DNA of 32,686 nucleotides from RGIG529 sp963929765 (lineage in GTDB: Bacteria > Bacillota > Clostridia > Oscillospirales > Oscillospiraceae), in NCBI GenBank assembly GCA_963929765.1, contig CAWVKD010000058.1:1-32686 (forward strand), read 5' to 3'. Made by a program: the position numbers and the translations under genes. How positions within the stretch are numbered: position 1 is the stretch's first letter; the number at the start of each line of letters is the position of its first letter. This document shows, in pieces, positions 32,190 to 32,686 of the stretch. Below the pieces are notes generated by a model. It was not told the DNA's origin and made no database searches. It was given only the letters and a program-made list of their open reading frames with translations.

Positions 32190-32604
32190 AGGAGTCAAAA
32201 GAAGGGTTAGTGAAGTAAACATTTTTTTGGTCAAGACGCTTTTCTGCAAGGCGGAGTCCTTCGCCGAAACGTTGGAAATGAACAATTTCACGTGCCCTCA
32301 AGAATCGAATAACATCTGCTACATCAGGATCATCACAAAATCTGAGAATGTTGTCATAAGTAGCACGTGCCTTTTGTTCTGCTGCTAAATCTTCTGTTAA
32401 ATCGGCAATTAAATCTCCTTTTACGCCGATACCAGCTGCATTCCAAGGAGAACCTGATGCCGCAGTTGGGTAGATGCCGGTAGTATGATCAATGAAGTAA
32501 GGGCCAAAGCCACCGTCCTCAATTTCCTTTTTTGTTAGATTTCTTGTGAGCTGATGGACAATAGCGCCAATCATCTCTAGGTGACCTAATTCTTCCGTAC
32601 CTAC
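32188..32604 (-). CDS. cotJC: CotJC / manganese catalase family protein, 3' part only
   Basis: The minus-strand frame encodes the C-terminal two thirds of a CotJC-like di-manganese catalase found in spore coats. Recognisable parts are VGTEELGHLEMIGAIVHQLT (metal-binding EE and H), GPYFIDHTTGIYPTAASG, DLTEDLAAEQKARATYDN and FLRAREIVHFQRFGEGLR. ATG 32574 is internal to the family's metal-site region, not the true start. Upstream of 32604 the similarity stops, and the frame meets TAA at 32658-32656, with no recognisable N-terminus before the window ends. The gene is thus either disrupted by a short insertion or frameshift or affected by sequence error near the edge. Confidence 0.75.
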   Translation of the reverse strand, partial: VGTEELGHLEMIGAIVHQLTRNLTKKEIEDGGFGPYFIDHTTGIYPTAASGSPWNAAGIGVKGDLIADLTEDLAAEQKARATYDNILRFCDDPDVADVIRFLRAREIVHFQRFGEGLRLAEKRLDQKNVYFTNPSFDS

Positions 32605-32686
32605 AGAAGCAACGGAAATGTTCCATATCCTGAAAAACGCTGAAAATCCGCATTTTTACGGCTTTCGGTTACATACCTTCCGTACC
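32592..32686. repeat. 10-bp direct repeat bracketing an unexplained 75-bp segment in cotJC
   Basis: CTTCCGTACC occurs at 32592-32601 and again at 32677-32686, the last bases of the window. Between them is AT-rich sequence that does not look like the CotJC N-terminus. The 85-nt period is not a multiple of three, so it shifts the frame. It could be a small insertion with a target duplication or an assembly artefact at a sequence end. Confidence 0.45.

Overview
The window looks like chromosome from an endospore-forming, low-to-mid GC Firmicute, most likely class Clostridia and close to the Oscillospirales. That is inferred from gene content and order, not from a database search. Supporting points are the run yicC-remA-gmk-rpoZ-priA-def-fmt-rsmB-rlmN-PP2C phosphatase-PASTA kinase-rsgA, the clostridial coat protein SipL next to spoVM, further spore genes (cwlD, yunB, a cotJC-type gene), strong AGGAGG ribosome binding sites and frequent GTG/TTG starts. 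I see no phage, insertion sequence, CRISPR array or obvious defence or biosynthetic cluster. Most of the window is conserved core genome.

Layout. 1-3501 (+): the end of an unknown gene, a class V aminotransferase, cwlD and radA. 3374-3769: a small Cys-rich gene on the minus strand whose frame runs antisense into radA, and a tight divergent promoter pair with an inverted repeat over the cdaA -35 box. 3806-7976 (+): cdaA and cdaR (cyclic di-AMP synthesis), then DUF5685, a J-domain protein with a Cys-rich tail and a small membrane protein. 8040-20266 (+): the long housekeeping run from yicC to rsgA, closed by a strong terminator. An AT-rich hairpin sits between rpoZ and priA. 20332-22819 (+): a promoter, a small membrane ORF without a normal start codon, the 23-residue gene spoVM, sipL and an unknown gene. 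22838-23272: two terminators and RNase P RNA on the minus strand. 23392-31084 (+): murD behind a near-consensus promoter, two M42 peptidases, a methionine gamma-lyase-like PLP enzyme, yunB and ligA. 31105-32686: a bidirectional terminator, then a minus-strand EamA transporter and the 3' part of a cotJC/manganese catalase gene that loses its frame near the window edge.

How the genes work together. Several genes serve the spore envelope. SpoVM and SipL both act with SpoIVA in building the coat basement layer, CwlD makes muramic delta-lactam in the cortex, and YunB and CotJC are sporulation or coat proteins. Upstream of cwlD and yunB the same sigma-E-like promoter recurs, with an identical CATACAGTG, and a weaker version precedes sipL. 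The PP2C/PASTA-kinase pair, the c-di-AMP cyclase pair and RemA are envelope or growth-state regulators. PriA, RadA, LigA and RNase P cover DNA and RNA maintenance, and Def, Fmt, RsmB, RlmN and RsgA cover protein and ribosome maturation.

The most useful points beyond routine annotation are the hidden spoVM, the ATT-start or frameshifted small membrane ORF before it, the antisense Cys-rich gene, the paired sigma-E-like promoters, palindromes on the cdaA and murD promoters, a C8 tract in the PASTA kinase, and the broken cotJC end.
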